A stretch of 64,000 nucleotides of DNA from Bacteroidales bacterium (GCA_017380635.1 JAFODP010000002.1:124001-188000); one strand, 5' to 3'. Shown: positions 28,763 through 37,458, counted from the stretch's first letter. Notes: a model not told the origin generated them from the sequence alone. Translations and numbers: made by a program.

Positions 28763-29661
28763 GCGGCAAGATTTCATACCTAAAGTGGCGCAATCGTTTG
28801 GAAGAAATTACGCCCGCCGATCATCGTATCGGAACAGATGTGTTGCTTATCGAAGATGGCGATGCCACCCGTGCCGAATGGGCTTTGCAGAGCGATTCTT
28901 TCAAGTTGGATATGACCATGGCCATCATTTACGAAAAAGGCCAAGCCGATTTGCGCATTAATATGAAAGAATATCATGTGCAGGCGCCCGCCGTGCTGAT
29001 TGTCCTTTTCGACCAGATTTACCAGCCGCTGGGCCACTCCGACGATTTGCAATCGCGCATTATCCTGATGTCCAAGTCGTTTTCGGATAGTCTTTTTACC
29101 AATGCCGGCGAAGTTTTGCCTTTACAGTCGCAGGTGATGAGGCAGCCGGTGCTCGCTATCGATAATGAGGAGAATGTGTTTGGTCAATTTTTTCAGCTTT
29201 TGCTCAATGTGGCGGCTTCGCCTCGTCCTGACTACAAACTCGATGTGGCCCGCCATCTGACCTTGTCTATGTTTTACGGATATTCCAACCAGAAACACGA
29301 ACTTTTGGATTCGCAGTCGAAAGCCTCATCGCGTCAGGAGCAACTCTATGTGCACTTTATCGATTTGTTGTCGAAGTATCATACCCGACAGCGCGAAATT
29401 GCCTTTTATGCCGACAAAATGTGCATCACGCCCAAATACTTGTCGCAGGCGGTGAAACTTTATTCCGGTCGGACGGCTTCCGATATCATCGACGAATATG
29501 TGTTGGCCGAATGTAAGTCCTTGCTTCTCTCGGGCAATATGAGTATTCAGCAGATTTCCGACGAACTGAATTTTCCTTCGCAATCGGTGTTCGGCAAATA
29601 CTTTAAGCGTCTCAGCGGCCTCTCGCCCAAAGACTATCGTCGTCAGCGTTACAAAAAATAG
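28759..29661 (+). CDS. AraC-family transcription regulator 2
   Basis: A 300-residue paralogue of the upstream gene. N-terminal cupin-like domain (DMTMAIIYEKGQADLRINM, then APAVLIVLFDQIYQPLG) and C-terminal AraC DNA-binding domain (FYADKMCITPKYLSQAVKL, MSIQQISDELNFPSQSVFGK, LSPKDYRRQRY). The order of domains and many residues match regulator 1, so a tandem duplication is likely. ATGA overlap implies co-translation. Targets unknown; the SDR gene starts 106 bases downstream with its own promoter. Confidence 0.9.
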   Translation: MSGKISYLKWRNRLEEITPADHRIGTDVLLIEDGDATRAEWALQSDSFKLDMTMAIIYEKGQADLRINMKEYHVQAPAVLIVLFDQIYQPLGHSDDLQSRIILMSKSFSDSLFTNAGEVLPLQSQVMRQPVLAIDNEENVFGQFFQLLLNVAASPRPDYKLDVARHLTLSMFYGYSNQKHELLDSQSKASSRQEQLYVHFIDLLSKYHTRQREIAFYADKMCITPKYLSQAVKLYSGRTASDIIDEYVLAECKSLLLSGNMSIQQISDELNFPSQSVFGKYFKRLSGLSPKDYRRQRYKK

Positions 29662-29739
29662 GGAACAGTCGCGTGTCTGCCGTAGTTGTTTGTGATGTAT
29701 GATAGCGAAGCTTTTCTTTAACGAGAAGGATTTTTACGC

Positions 29740-29747
29740 TACATTTG
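29740..29747 (+). promoter_or_regulatory. Promoter -7 element for the SDR gene
   Basis: TACATTTG matches TAnnTTTG and lies 21 bases before the ATG. Confidence 0.5.
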
Positions 29748-29767
29748 CGCCGTTAAATGTAAAAACT

Positions 29768-30529
29768 ATGAAAAGACTTAAAGATCATGTTACCCTTATC
29801 ACGGGAGGTGGTAAAGGTATTGGATATGGGCTGGCTGAGGCTTTTGCAGAAGAAGGCTCGAATTTGGTATTGACGGGAAGAACGGAGTCAAGACTTGTTG
29901 CCGCCAAAGAAAAACTCGAAGAAAAGTATGGTATAAAAGTCTTGCCCATCGTGGCTGACGGTGCCGACGAGGAAGCTATTCGCGGCGTTGTTCAGAAAAC
30001 GATAGAGACTTTCGGTAAAATCAACACTTTGGTGAATAATGCTCAGGTGTCAAAGTCGGGCATGCCCTTGGTGGAACATTCCAAAGAAGATTTCGATCTG
30101 GCTATTTACTCCGGCTTGTACGCGGCTTTCTTCTATATGCGCGAATGTCATCCTTATTTGAAACAGACCAAAGGCGCTGTTATCAATTTTGCTTCGGGCG
30201 CCGGCTTGTTCGGCAAACTGGGTCAGGCATCGTATGCGGCTGCCAAAGAAGGTATCAGAGGTTTGTCGCGCGTGGCGGCCGCCGAGTGGGGGCCCGATGG
30301 TATCAGGGTGAATGTTATCTGTCCTTTGGCCATGACCGAGAGCTTGCAACAATGGAAGGAAAATTTCCCCGAACTCTACGAAAAAACCATTCAAGGCATT
30401 CCTTTGGGCCATTTTGCAGATCCTAAGGGCGATATCGGTCGCGTTTGCGTTTTTCTCGCCAGCGAAGATGCAGAATACGTTACGGGCGAAACCATCACCC
30501 TTCAAGGTGGCAGCGGCCTGAGACCCTAA
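29768..30529 (+). CDS. Short-chain dehydrogenase/reductase
   Basis: A 253-residue classical SDR. The nucleotide-binding motif is TGGGKGIGYG (residues ~12-21), the NNAG position reads NNAQ, the catalytic Ser is in INFASGAG and the Tyr/Lys pair in YAAAKEG. The C-terminal motif SEDAEYVTGETITLQGG is typical. Arg in VLTGRTES after the second strand suggests NADP(H). Substrate unknown. It starts at ATG 29768, consistent with the -7 element. It is followed 16 bases later by a YeiH-like permease, so they may be cotranscribed. Confidence 0.9.
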   Translation: MKRLKDHVTLITGGGKGIGYGLAEAFAEEGSNLVLTGRTESRLVAAKEKLEEKYGIKVLPIVADGADEEAIRGVVQKTIETFGKINTLVNNAQVSKSGMPLVEHSKEDFDLAIYSGLYAAFFYMRECHPYLKQTKGAVINFASGAGLFGKLGQASYAAAKEGIRGLSRVAAAEWGPDGIRVNVICPLAMTESLQQWKENFPELYEKTIQGIPLGHFADPKGDIGRVCVFLASEDAEYVTGETITLQGGSGLRP

Positions 30530-30545
30530 TCATGTTAGCTAGAAA

Positions 30546-31466
30546 ATGAAAAGTATGATGCTTAAGATAGTTTTTATCGCCTTGCTCGCCCTTTCGGCTT
30601 TTTTGTCACCGGCATTGTCGCTGTTGATGGGTATTGTCATGGCGCTGGTTTTAGGTAATCCCTTTCCGCTGTTTTCCAAGAAGGCTTCGAAAAAGGCTTT
30701 GCAAGTGTCTGTTGTCGGACTAGGATTCGGTATGAATCTTTTTGAGTCGCTTGCGGCCGGAAAGCAGGGAATGCTCTTCACTATTGTCTCTGTCGTTGGC
30801 GTCATGTGTATAGGCGTACTGATAGGGAAGTGGATGAAAGTCAATCGTAAAAGTGCTTATCTGATAGCCACCGGAACCGCTATATGCGGCGGAAGTGCCA
30901 TCGCGGCAGTGGGCCCGGTTATAGATGCCGACGACGACCAGATGTCCATGTCGCTGGCTACCATATTCATATTAAACGCGATAGCCTTGTTTGTATTTCC
31001 GCCTATCGGCCGATGGATAGGGCTGTCTCAGGAACAGTTCGGTCTGTGGGCGGCCATAGCGATTCACGATACCAGCTCTGTTGTTGGGGCGGGGGCGGCC
31101 TACGGTGAGGAAGCTCTGCAGATTGCCACCACCGTCAAACTGACCCGTGCATTGTGGATTATCCCTCTGGCTTTGGTTTCCTCCCTGATATTCCGAGCCA
31201 AAGGAAAGAAAGTTAGTATACCTTGGTTCATTCTACTTTTTGTGTTGGCCATGGTCTTGAATACTTTCTTGCCCATTCCGAGTGCTGCGACAGGCCTTAT
31301 TGTGATGTTGTCGAGAAAGCTTCTTTGCATGACGCTGTTTCTCATTGGCTGCGGTCTTTCCCTTTCTTCCATCAAAAAAGTAGGCGCGCGTCCATTGGCC
31401 TTGGGTATGCTTCTCTGGATTGTTATCTCCATCAGTACTTTAGCGGTAGCATGCTTGCTATCATGA
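30546..31466 (+). CDS. YeiH/UPF0324-family membrane protein (putative sulfate/sulfite exporter)
   Basis: A 306-residue membrane protein with about ten hydrophobic segments, of the YeiH family. Signatures: ALQVSVVGLGFGMNL, TAICGGSAIAAVGPVI, the HDTSSVVGAGAAYGEEAL block and VKLTRALWIIPLAL. The family includes proteins annotated as putative sulfate exporters and taurine/sulfonate-related permeases; the substrate here is not known. A start at 30555 is also possible. No terminator is evident before the next gene. Confidence 0.85.
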   Translation: MKSMMLKIVFIALLALSAFLSPALSLLMGIVMALVLGNPFPLFSKKASKKALQVSVVGLGFGMNLFESLAAGKQGMLFTIVSVVGVMCIGVLIGKWMKVNRKSAYLIATGTAICGGSAIAAVGPVIDADDDQMSMSLATIFILNAIALFVFPPIGRWIGLSQEQFGLWAAIAIHDTSSVVGAGAAYGEEALQIATTVKLTRALWIIPLALVSSLIFRAKGKKVSIPWFILLFVLAMVLNTFLPIPSAATGLIVMLSRKLLCMTLFLIGCGLSLSSIKKVGARPLALGMLLWIVISISTLAVACLLS

Positions 31467-31503
31467 TGCTGACAGACTAATATGCTTTTTTATAATAAAT
31501 TAT

Positions 31504-32367
31504 ATGGCACGCGAGATTTATATTAAAAATACGCGTTTACTGAAACGTGCTTTGAAGATTGAAGAGATACTTGCCAAAAAAGAATCTTGGCATTATGGTT
31601 ATGCAGACGAGCATGGCCGCATGACCTTTTCAGAAAAAGATAAAGATGCTCAGTTGATGTTGTTTGATTCCGATATGATTGGACGGGGTATACAGATTGT
31701 CGACAGCAATCGTCATGAAGTTCACTTGGCCTTGTCTATGCCGGCCACTAAAGAAGATGTGGTGATGCTTTATGAGGTGGCTAGACAAGTGGCAAACTTA
31801 TGGAAGACAGATAGTATAATGGTGGAAGAGGATACCGTCTCTCTCTCGGCAATTGAATCCAATATCGATTGGGATATAAAAGAATGTATCAAGTGTCTTG
31901 AAAATAGTCGTGAAACCTTTCATCAAAGCAAGTGTGTGATACTGCCTTGTGCCATATATCCCTTGCATTTTTCTTTGGAACAACTAATGGATTTTTCGAC
32001 AGATTATGATCGGTTTTCTGTCTATTTGCACGAAAAACAAAGCATGGGCGCTTTTATGTCTTCAGCTATTTATGCGGGATCTGACGGCGCCTATGCTGTA
32101 TTTTATGTGGTATATCCTGGCGGCGCAATAATATTGCCTAAAGAACCTGCCATGAAGTTTTCTGCTAACGGAGAAAGTTATACTTGTGCAGAGGCTTTGG
32201 TGGCAGCATCCGGTTTGTTCCCCGGAGGAAATGCTCCTCAAATGGATTATCAGGATTTTCTACAAAAGCTTTCTTCCGATAAAATTACAGACTTCGATGA
32301 AGGACGAATCCTTGTTGGCCCCTTTACACGCGAAGAATTGATAGAAATCTTCAAGCAAAACAATTGA
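31504..32367 (+). CDS. Hypothetical protein, possibly DUF4299
   Basis: A 287-residue soluble protein. The N-terminus (YIKNTRLLKRALKIEEIL) and general layout resemble the DUF4299 family as I remember it. No signal peptide, membrane segment or catalytic motif is seen. It contains a Cys-rich helix (DWDIKECIKCLENSRE) and a GGAIILPKEPAMKF strand pair. The gene stands alone and ends at a strong terminator. Function unknown; the family label is tentative. Confidence 0.65.
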   Translation: MAREIYIKNTRLLKRALKIEEILAKKESWHYGYADEHGRMTFSEKDKDAQLMLFDSDMIGRGIQIVDSNRHEVHLALSMPATKEDVVMLYEVARQVANLWKTDSIMVEEDTVSLSAIESNIDWDIKECIKCLENSRETFHQSKCVILPCAIYPLHFSLEQLMDFSTDYDRFSVYLHEKQSMGAFMSSAIYAGSDGAYAVFYVVYPGGAIILPKEPAMKFSANGESYTCAEALVAASGLFPGGNAPQMDYQDFLQKLSSDKITDFDEGRILVGPFTREELIEIFKQNN

Positions 32368-32394
32368 TTCTTCATTGCTTTTGCAAACAAAAAA

Positions 32395-32425
32395 AACTCC
32401 TGTAATCGCTTGGACTACAGGAGTT
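32395..32425. terminator. Bidirectional terminator
   Basis: A perfect 10-bp stem (32395-32404 with 32416-32425) with A-run before and T-run after, between the DUF4299-like gene (plus) and the GGGtGRT gene (minus). Confidence 0.88.
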
Positions 32426-32448
32426 TTGTTATTGAGTGATGATTGAAA

Positions 32449-33459
32449 TTACTTGCTGAGAGCAGTAGCAACGTCAACAGCCACAGCAACGGTGCAACCT
32501 ACCATGGGGTTGTTACCGATACCGAGGAAGCCCATCATTTCAACGTGAGCGGGAACTGATGAAGAACCAGCAAACTGAGCATCAGAGTGCATACGACCCA
32601 TCGTGTCCGTCATGCCGTAAGAGGCGGGGCCAGCGGCCATGTTGTCGGGATGCAAGGTACGACCCGTACCACCACCTGAAGCTACTGAGAAATAAGGCTT
32701 ACCGGCCAACACGCGTTCCTTCTTGTAAGTACCTGCAACAGGATGTTGGAAGCGAGTGGGGTTGGTAGAGTTACCCGTGATAGAAACGTCAACGCCTTCT
32801 TTCCACATGATGGCAACGCCTTCGCGAACATCGTCGGCACCATAGCAATTAACCTTGGCACGAGGACCTTCGCTGTAAGCGATACGTTGAACTTCTTTCA
32901 ATTCGCCGGTGAAATAATCGAATTCGGTCTGAACATAGGTGAAACCATTGATACGGCTGATGATTTGTGCAGCGTCTTTACCCAAACCGTTCAAGATAAC
33001 GCGCAAAGGTTCTTGACGAACTTTGTCGGCTTTAGCAGCAATCTTGATAGCACCTTCGGCAGCAGCGAAAGATTCGTGACCGGCCAAGAAAGCGAAACAT
33101 TTGGTTTCTTCGCGCAACAAACGGGCAGCCAAGTTACCGTGGCCCAAACCAACCTTACGGTCGTCGGCTACAGAACCGGGGATACAGAAAGCCTGCAAAC
33201 CTTCACCGATAGCTTCGGCAGCGTCAGCAGCATTCTTGCAACCTTTCTTCAATGCGATGGCAGCACCTACTACATAAGCCCACTTAGCGTTTTCGAAACA
33301 GATGGGCTGGGTTTCTTCACAAGTTTTATAAGGATCGATACCGGCAGCGTCGCAAATAGCGTTGGCTTCTTCGATGTCTTTGATACCGTTAGCGTTCAAT
33401 ACAGCAGTGATTTGCTTGATACGACGGTCTTGGCTTTCGAATTTTACTTCTCTAATCAT
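32449..33459 (-). CDS. GGGtGRT protein
   Basis: A 336-residue member of the GGGtGRT family, named for its motif, seen as SVASGGGTGRTLHPDN. The next conserved stretch is SDAQFAGSSSVPAHVEMMGF. Earlier blocks are GSVADDRKVGLGHGNLAARL and FLAGHESFAAAEGA. No signal peptide. The family is of unknown function and occurs in strict anaerobes next to a NifU-like protein, as here. A near-perfect Shine-Dalgarno (AAGGAGG) precedes the ATG, rare in Bacteroidetes, which suggests high expression. It follows the NifU-like gene by 17 bases and ends at a terminator. Confidence 0.92.
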   Translation of the reverse strand: MIREVKFESQDRRIKQITAVLNANGIKDIEEANAICDAAGIDPYKTCEETQPICFENAKWAYVVGAAIALKKGCKNAADAAEAIGEGLQAFCIPGSVADDRKVGLGHGNLAARLLREETKCFAFLAGHESFAAAEGAIKIAAKADKVRQEPLRVILNGLGKDAAQIISRINGFTYVQTEFDYFTGELKEVQRIAYSEGPRAKVNCYGADDVREGVAIMWKEGVDVSITGNSTNPTRFQHPVAGTYKKERVLAGKPYFSVASGGGTGRTLHPDNMAAGPASYGMTDTMGRMHSDAQFAGSSSVPAHVEMMGFLGIGNNPMVGCTVAVAVDVATALSK

Positions 33460-33476
33460 AGTTGTATCCTCCTTAA

Positions 33477-34178
33477 TTATTCGTGACGTGGGTCGATTTT
33501 CTTAACAGCACCGGCTTCTTCGGTAACGCGGCCATAAGTGCCGGTCACTTTCTTCAAAGCTTCGTTAGCATCGGTACCTTTCTTGATTTCATCCATGAAT
33601 TTGCCCATGTGAACGAATTCATAACCGCAGATTTGGTCGTTCTTGTCGAGGAAGATGTTCTTGATGTAACCTTCTGCCATTTCCAAGTAACGAGGACCTT
33701 TAGCCAAAGTACCATACAAAGTACCAACCTGGCTACGCAAGCCCTTACCCAAGTCTTCCAAACCGGCACCGATGGTCAGACCGCCTTCAGAGAAAGCAGA
33801 TTGAGTACGACCGTAAACGATTTGCAAGAACAATTCGCGCATGGCGGTGTTGATAGCGTCGCAAACGAGGTCGGTGTTCAATGCTTCGAGGATGGTCTTG
33901 CCGGGAAGAATTTCAGAAGCCATAGCGGCTGAGTGAGTCATACCTGAACAACCGATGGTTTCAACCAAAGCTTCTTGGATGATACCTTCTTTTACGTTCA
34001 AGGTAAGTTTGCAAGCACCTTGTTGAGGAGCACACCAACCGATACCGTGGGTCAAACCGGAGATATCCTTGATTTCTTTAGATTTTACCCATTTGCCTTC
34101 TTCAGGAATGGGAGCGGGACCGTGGTTAGGACCCTTCTGTACGCAACACATTTGTTGCACTTCGTGAGTGTAAACCAT
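33477..34178 (-). CDS. NifU-like Fe-S scaffold-type protein
   Basis: A 233-residue protein with a NifU N-terminal-like (IscU-type) domain: the Cys residues lie in GIGWCAPQQGACKLTL, ETIGCSGMTHSAAMASEIL and DLVCDAINTAM. This matches IscU's three-Cys scaffold layout loosely, with GCSG and AMASE in the expected places. An additional CC pair is at the N-terminus (MCCVQKG). The ATG at 34178 is preferred to a TTG at 34187. It is cotranscribed with the GGGtGRT gene, and the two very probably work together; the reaction is unknown. Confidence 0.88.
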   Translation of the reverse strand: MVYTHEVQQMCCVQKGPNHGPAPIPEEGKWVKSKEIKDISGLTHGIGWCAPQQGACKLTLNVKEGIIQEALVETIGCSGMTHSAAMASEILPGKTILEALNTDLVCDAINTAMRELFLQIVYGRTQSAFSEGGLTIGAGLEDLGKGLRSQVGTLYGTLAKGPRYLEMAEGYIKNIFLDKNDQICGYEFVHMGKFMDEIKKGTDANEALKKVTGTYGRVTEEAGAVKKIDPRHE

Positions 34179-34235
34179 GTTAATCAAATTTATAATGCAA
34201 TTGGTAATGCGAAATTGATATAGCTAAATTGTCTG

Positions 34236-34267
34236 CAAAAATAGAAAACTGTTTTGTATTTGCCAAC
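34236..34267 (-). promoter_or_regulatory. Promoter of the NifU-like/GGGtGRT operon
   Basis: On the minus strand, GTTG at 34264-34267, a 20-base gap, then TATTTTTG at 34236-34243. Spacing and -7 match Bacteroidetes promoters. Confidence 0.55.
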
Positions 34268-34325
34268 AGATTATTCTACCAAAAAAAAGAAGATTACTAT
34301 TGTAAAAAAAAGAAAATATTGTGAC

Positions 34326-34359
34326 TTTTGCAAATTCCTGTATATTCGGGATAATTTTG
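34326..34359 (+). promoter_or_regulatory. pfp promoter
   Basis: TTTTG at 34326-34330, a 21-base gap, and TAATTTTG at 34352-34359. A good full match to TTTG-N19-21-TAnnTTTG, 32 bases before the ATG. Confidence 0.7.
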
Positions 34360-34391
34360 AATATTCAATAATTATTAATCAAGATAAAGTT

Positions 34392-36044
34392 ATGAACAAG
34401 AGTGCTTTACAAATTGCGCGCGCCGCGTATCAACCCAAAATGCCAACCGCTTTGTTGGGTGCAGTGAAAGTAAATGAAGGTGCCGCTACCCAATCGGTAG
34501 CCGACCAGGAAGATATCCAGGCTTTGTTTCCCAATACTTACGGACAGCCTTATATCACCTTCGAACCCAGCGACAAGCAGGAAAAATTTGAACCTATCAA
34601 TGTGGGTGTTATCTTGTCTGGTGGACAGGCTCCCGGTGGACACAATGTGATTGCCGGTTTGTTTGACGGTATCAAGAACATTCATCCCGATTCTCGTCTG
34701 TATGGTTTTATTCTTGGCCCTGGTGGTTTGGTAGATCATAACTACATCGAACTCACCGCCGACATCGTGAACGAATACCGCAACACCGGTGGTTTCGACA
34801 TCATCGGCTCTGGTCGTACCAAATTGGAAAAGAAAGAACAATTCGACAAAGGTTTGGTTATTTTGAAAGCTCTCGATATCAAGGCTTTGGTTATTATTGG
34901 TGGTGACGACTCAAATACCAACGCTTGCGTATTGGCCGAATATTACAAATCTATCGATGCCGGTGTTCAGGTAATCGGTTGTCCCAAGACCATCGACGGC
35001 GACTTGAAGAACGAAATGATTGAAACTTCTTTCGGTTTCGATACCGCTTGTAAGGTGTATTCAGAAGTAATCGGTAACATTCAGCGCGACTGTAATTCGG
35101 CTCGTAAATACTGGCACTTCATCAAGTTGATGGGTCGTTCGGCTTCGCATATCGCATTGGAATGTGCTTTGCAGGTACAACCCAACGTTTGCTTGATTTC
35201 GGAAGAAGTTCAGGCTAAGAACCAATCGTTGGATACCATCGTTACCGATATCGCCAATACTGTTGCCAATCGTGCTGCCCAAGGTCATAACTTCGGTACC
35301 GTTCTTATTCCTGAAGGTTTGATTGAATTCATTCCCGAAATGAACAACTTGATTGCCGAATTGAACGAAATCTTGGCTGCTCATCCCGAATACAAGATGA
35401 TTCGTAAATCGGAACAACGCAACTATATTATCGAAAAATTGTCTGAAGACAATGCGGCTGTATTCAAATCTTTGCCCGAAGGTGTTGCCATGCAGCTTAC
35501 TTTGGATCGTGACCCTCACGGCAACGTTCAAGTGTCTGCCATCGAAACCGAAAAACTTTTGGCCGAAATGGTTGGCGTAAAATTGGCTCAATGGAAGCAA
35601 GATGGTTTGTTTGTAGGTAAATTTGCTACCCAGACTCACTTCTTCGGTTACGAAGGTCGTTGTGCTGCTCCTTCTAACTACGATGCTGACTATTGCTATT
35701 CTTTGGGTTATACCGCTGCTGCTCTGATTGCTTTCGGTAAAACCGGTTATATGTCGTCTGTGCGCAATACCACGGCTCCTGCCAAGGATTGGATTGCCGG
35801 TGGTGTGCCCATCACCATGATGATGAACATGGAACGTCGTAACGGTGAAATGAAGCCTGTTATCCAAAAAGCGCTCGTTCAGCTCGATGGTGCTCCTTTC
35901 CGTCGTTTTGCAGCCAAGCGTGCTGCCTGGGCTATCAGTACCGACTACATCTATCCCGGTCCTATCCAATACTTTGGTCCCACCGAAGTGTGCGATCAGC
36001 CTACCAAGACTTTGCAGCTCGAAGCTAAGGCTAAGTGTAAATAA
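34392..36044 (+). CDS. pfp: PPi-dependent 6-phosphofructokinase (long type)
   Basis: A 550-residue diphosphate--fructose-6-phosphate 1-phosphotransferase, a reversible glycolytic enzyme that uses PPi. Seen: VGVILSGGQAPGGHNVI, GGDDSNTNA (the second Asp, in place of Gly, marks PPi use), PKTIDGDL with the catalytic Asp, and LMGRSASHIALEC. The length is that of the long (plant/Bacteroidetes) class. The ATG at 34392 is chosen since it fits the promoter and the family start (MNKSALQIARAAYQ). The stop TAA (36042-36044) directly abuts a 67-bp tandem repeat, and the first terminator is 270 bases further. Confidence 0.96.
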   Translation: MNKSALQIARAAYQPKMPTALLGAVKVNEGAATQSVADQEDIQALFPNTYGQPYITFEPSDKQEKFEPINVGVILSGGQAPGGHNVIAGLFDGIKNIHPDSRLYGFILGPGGLVDHNYIELTADIVNEYRNTGGFDIIGSGRTKLEKKEQFDKGLVILKALDIKALVIIGGDDSNTNACVLAEYYKSIDAGVQVIGCPKTIDGDLKNEMIETSFGFDTACKVYSEVIGNIQRDCNSARKYWHFIKLMGRSASHIALECALQVQPNVCLISEEVQAKNQSLDTIVTDIANTVANRAAQGHNFGTVLIPEGLIEFIPEMNNLIAELNEILAAHPEYKMIRKSEQRNYIIEKLSEDNAAVFKSLPEGVAMQLTLDRDPHGNVQVSAIETEKLLAEMVGVKLAQWKQDGLFVGKFATQTHFFGYEGRCAAPSNYDADYCYSLGYTAAALIAFGKTGYMSSVRNTTAPAKDWIAGGVPITMMMNMERRNGEMKPVIQKALVQLDGAPFRRFAAKRAAWAISTDYIYPGPIQYFGPTEVCDQPTKTLQLEAKAKCK

Positions 36045-36177
36045 GCTTCCAAGCGTAAATAAGCATTGATCTGCCGCGCCCGCTTCGGATCGTCCTCGGT
36101 CACGTACTTTAGCTTCCAAGTGCAAATAAGCATCGATCTGCCGCGCCCGCTTCGGCTCGTCCTCGGTCACGTGCTTC
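36044..36177 (+). repeat. Two tandem copies of a 67-bp repeat downstream of pfp
   Basis: Unit 1 is 36044-36110 and unit 2 is 36111-36177, differing at a handful of positions. The core ATCTGCCGCGCCCGCT and CTCGGTCACGT recurs twice more at 50529-50702. GC content is far above the flanks. After unit 2 the sequence runs on (AGTACGCTCCCGTCGTC) exactly as in the second locus. Not a CRISPR: there are no unique spacers. Confidence 0.9.
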
Positions 36178-36312
36178 AGTACGCTCCCGTCGTCCTCGCC
36201 TCGCGGACGCGCCATCTCAAAGCTTCTTTCCACTTGGGGTTGAGCGGATGAGCGGGCTGGTGTAGAAGTATCGACTTATACGTTAGAAAGCCCCGCTTTG
36301 ACAAATTTAAAG

Positions 36313-36350
36313 GCATCCTGAAATCTTTGTGTTTCGGGATGCTTTCTTTT
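36313..36350 (+). terminator. Terminator of the pfp transcript
   Basis: An 11-bp stem with one G-T pair (36313-36323 with 36332-36342) and a T-rich tail. If this is the only terminator, the pfp mRNA carries both repeats in its 3' UTR. Confidence 0.75.
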
Positions 36351-36541
36351 ATTTATTCGCGTTGCGACATGTGATTAGATTAACGAATATGTAAAGTAAA
36401 ACACTTGGACCAATGGATGAGTGTAAACTGGTTCAGAGAAGCTGGAAACAAGATTAGTTAAACCGCCTTTAAAATTTCAATTTGTTACAAGTGATCTAAA
36501 TAATAAATTAACAATAAGGTAACAAAGTGTAAAAGAATTTA

Positions 36542-36549
36542 TATATTTG
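36542..36549 (+). promoter_or_regulatory. Promoter -7 element of the toxin-antitoxin pair
   Basis: TATATTTG, 35 bases before the toxin ATG at 36584. Confidence 0.5.
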
Positions 36550-36583
36550 CGCTTGAAAAATGACCATGAAAAATTTTGTATAG

Positions 36584-36961
36584 ATGAAACTAATTAGTTA
36601 CTTTTGCCAGCGCTTGCCAATGGATATGAGGCGGGAGTTGATTTATTCTACGGAGTATATGGAATTCGTAGACTCGCTTTCTGAGAATGAGCAAGAAAAG
36701 ATGTTTTATGCGGTAACTGTTTTGGGAACCTTGAAGTCCTTATCGACCAAGTTTGTTAAAAAGTTGATAAATACAGTCTTTTATGAATTGAGGGTTTCGG
36801 TTTTGGATAAAGAATTGCGAGTCGTTTTGTTTCCTGTCGATTCGGAGAATATCAATATGGCAAGTCAGATTGTAATGCTTAATGGATTTGTGAAAAAATC
36901 AACTAAGGATTATGAAAAGGAAATAAGAAAGGCAGTTAAAATCTTAAAAAGAGTATTATGA
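36584..36961 (+). CDS. RelE/HigB-type toxin
   Basis: A 125-residue protein of the Gp49/HigB-like branch of RelE/ParE toxins, which cleave mRNA at the ribosome. The family features are FYELRVSVLDKELRVVLF and IVMLNGFVKKSTKDYEKEI. The first 12 residues may not be native: an ATG at 36620 (MDMRREL begins slightly before) would give a more typical length. The stop overlaps the start of the downstream helix-turn-helix gene (ATGA), the usual toxin-first order of HigBA-like modules. Confidence 0.85.
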   Translation: MKLISYFCQRLPMDMRRELIYSTEYMEFVDSLSENEQEKMFYAVTVLGTLKSLSTKFVKKLINTVFYELRVSVLDKELRVVLFPVDSENINMASQIVMLNGFVKKSTKDYEKEIRKAVKILKRVL

Positions 36962-37314
36962 AAACAGCTGAAAATCAATTGAGTCGAGAAGAGTTGCAGC
37001 GCTTGAGGCAGACCGATTTTAAGCGCGTGCCGGGTTTTGCTGATGCTGAGGATCTTTTGACGGCGGAAAATGGAGCGCCGGGGACTGCAGCGCGTGCTGA
37101 TTTTGAGGCTAAGGCGCATGCCTGGTATTTTGGAGAAATATTGAGAGCCCGTCGTAAGGAGTTGGGGATGACGCAAAAAGAACTGGCAGAGAATATTGGT
37201 CGCGAGCGCACATATATTAATCGCATAGAAAAAGGCGAAACCGATATGCAGTTGTCGTCGTTTATCCGCATTGCTGAGGCTTTGGGCTTTAGCCTACGCT
37301 TGGATTCAAAGTAA
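36958..37314 (+). CDS. HigA-like XRE antitoxin
   Basis: A 118-residue protein with a C-terminal XRE helix-turn-helix: RRKELGMTQKELAENIGRER, then TYINRIEKGETDMQLSSFIR (residues ~60-105). The N-terminal half would be the toxin-binding part. It should neutralise the adjacent toxin and repress their shared promoter. ATGA overlap with the toxin; a good terminator follows. Confidence 0.87.
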   Translation: MKTAENQLSREELQRLRQTDFKRVPGFADAEDLLTAENGAPGTAARADFEAKAHAWYFGEILRARRKELGMTQKELAENIGRERTYINRIEKGETDMQLSSFIRIAEALGFSLRLDSK

Positions 37315-37434
37315 TAAATTTAGTCCGGGCTGTTGCAATGGCGATTAATTGTCGTCTCTTTGCCAAGTCGTTGAGGATATGGTAGAAGGGATGACAATTC
37401 TTGTCAAGTATTTGATTCTGAGCCTCACGTTATA

Positions 37435-37458
37435 GCCATCGTTATCGGTGGCTTTTTT
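37435..37458 (+). terminator. Terminator of the toxin-antitoxin operon
   Basis: A 7-bp stem (37435-37441 with 37446-37452), 4-nt loop, then six T residues. It overlaps the end of the DUF2442 region on the other strand. Confidence 0.7.

Larger units (their letters stand above)
36045..36583. other. 539-base intergenic region after pfp
   Basis: Contains the two 67-bp repeats plus their extended tail to about 36215, a terminator at 36313-36350 and a -7 element at 36542-36549. The remainder (about 36351-36540) is AT-rich with nothing recognised. Confidence 0.8.

Noticed and set aside
36044-36177. CRISPR array
   Set aside because: Two units directly abut with no unique spacers, and there are no cas genes.
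34407-36233. Long open frames antisense to pfp (34407-34841 and 35061-36233, 390 residues)
   Set aside because: They lie opposite strong coding sequence with pfp motifs and reflect its codon bias. Only the tail in the repeat (36044-36233) is of interest.
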